Shown here piece by piece: positions 5,113 through 5,739 of a DNA stretch of 5,739 nt; position 1 is the stretch's first letter; each line of letters begins with the position of its first letter. The notes beneath the pieces are model-generated. The model ran no database searches, was not told where the DNA came from, and saw nothing but the letters and a program-made list of their open reading frames with translations. Made by a program: the position numbers and the translations under genes. The stretch is from Rhizobacter sp. (lineage in GTDB: Bacteria; Pseudomonadota; Gammaproteobacteria; Burkholderiales; Burkholderiaceae_C), in assembly GCA_025359585.1 (NCBI GenBank), contig JANYFX010000414.1:1-5739 (forward strand), written 5' to 3'.

Positions 5113-5739
5113 TCAGCCCTTGAGCAACTGCAGCACCTGCTGCGGCAACTGGTTGGCCTGCGCCACCATCGCCGTGCCGGCCTGCTGCAGGATCTGCGCG
5201 CGCGACAGGTTGGCGGTTTCCGCGGCGAAGTCGGCGTCCATGATCCGGCCACGGGCGGCCGACTGGTTTTCACCGGTGATCTGCAGGTTCGCGATCGCGA
5301 AGCCGAAGCGGCTCATCGCCGCACCGTAGGTGGCGCGGTCGGTGGTGATGGTGTCGAGCTTGGCGTCGATCGCGGCCAGCGCGGTCGATGCGGTGGCGGC
5401 CGTTGTCACGTCGCCGCTGAAGGCGCTCACGGCGGTGGTCGTCACGGTCAGCGTGTCGCCGTTGTTGGCACCGACCTGAAAGGTCTGCGCGCCGGCGCCA
5501 CCGCCGACGATGGCGATGCCGTTGAACTTGGTCTGGGTCGCGATGCGCGTGACTTCGGCTGTGAGCTGCTGGAACTCGGTGTCGAGGTTGGCGCGGTCGG
5601 AGGTGCCGTTCGAGCCGTTCTGGGCTTGCACTGCGAGTTCACGCATGCGCTGCAGGGCGTCGGTCACGGTGGCGAGTGCGCCTTCAGCGGTTTGCGCCAG
5701 CGAGATGCCGTCGTTGGCGTTGCGGATCGCCACGTTGGT
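5113..5739 (-). CDS. fliC: Flagellin, C-terminal 208 residues (5' end outside window)
   Basis: Flagellin is the filament subunit exported through the flagellar type III apparatus with FliS. The visible part begins in the conserved N-terminal D1 helix region (VAIRNANDGISLAQTAEGAL, then LQRMRELAVQAQNG) and continues through the DTEFQQLTAEVTRIATQTKFNG block (in parts: EFQQLTAEVTRIA, TKFNG). It passes through a short variable centre of about 60 residues and closes with the C-terminal D1/D0 region: ANLQITGENQSAARGRIMD, ADFAAETANLSRAQILQQAG, and the end AQANQLPQQVLQLLKG. The centre is too small for D2/D3 domains, so the whole protein should be a compact flagellin of about 270-280 residues. The frame continues past the window edge; the GTG at 5733 is an internal valine, not a start. 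The promoter is not visible. Confidence 0.96.
   Translation of the reverse strand, partial: TNVAIRNANDGISLAQTAEGALATVTDALQRMRELAVQAQNGSNGTSDRANLDTEFQQLTAEVTRIATQTKFNGIAIVGGGAGAQTFQVGANNGDTLTVTTTAVSAFSGDVTTAATASTALAAIDAKLDTITTDRATYGAAMSRFGFAIANLQITGENQSAARGRIMDADFAAETANLSRAQILQQAGTAMVAQANQLPQQVLQLLKG

Noticed and set aside
5733..5733. GTG at 5733 as the flagellin start codon
   Set aside because: Conserved flagellin sequence continues upstream to the window edge (Thr-Asn-Val-Ala), and about 65-70 N-terminal residues including the D0 helix are missing.

Overview
The window is part of a flagellar gene cluster from a high-GC Gram-negative bacterium. The best guess is a betaproteobacterium of the order Burkholderiales. 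That rests on the GC-rich codon usage, the fliC-fliD-fliS-fliT order, a YcgR-type PilZ gene next to fliT, and a divergent fliF/fliE pair. Every confidently identified gene is flagellar; I see no tRNA, rRNA, CRISPR array, transposase or integrase.

Layout, right to left along the minus strand: the 3' two thirds of a flagellin gene (fliC, cut by the window edge) with a terminator-like hairpin; fliD (filament cap) behind a clear sigma-28 (FliA) promoter; a second probable terminator; a second sigma-28 promoter driving a tight fliS-fliT-ycgR operon (flagellin chaperone, FliD chaperone, c-di-GMP flagellar brake); a possible terminator; then a third sigma-28 promoter in front of an 87-codon gene I cannot identify. 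Convergent to that small gene is fliE (plus strand). A 182-bp divergent control region separates fliE from a fliF gene on the minus strand.

The genes form a coherent late-assembly module. FliC is the filament subunit, FliS and FliT are export chaperones, FliD is the cap, YcgR slows the motor when c-di-GMP is high, and FliE/FliF belong to the early basal body (rod adaptor and MS ring). The three sigma-28 promoters share one local pattern, TCA(A/G)GT(T/C)(C/G)-N11-GCCGATA(G/T). The uncharacterised small gene is therefore probably a late (class III) flagellar gene.

The left end is abnormal. The first ~354 bases encode an internal piece of FliF on the plus strand, and from ~352 leftward-reading sequence encodes FliF again from its start codon on the minus strand. 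The two pieces mirror each other (1-284 against 351-634) but differ at about 15% of bases, mostly at third codon positions and without indels. They are therefore two diverged fliF alleles joined head-on, not one molecule copied back on itself. A chimeric join between two related genomes is the simplest explanation; a real inverted duplication is the alternative.
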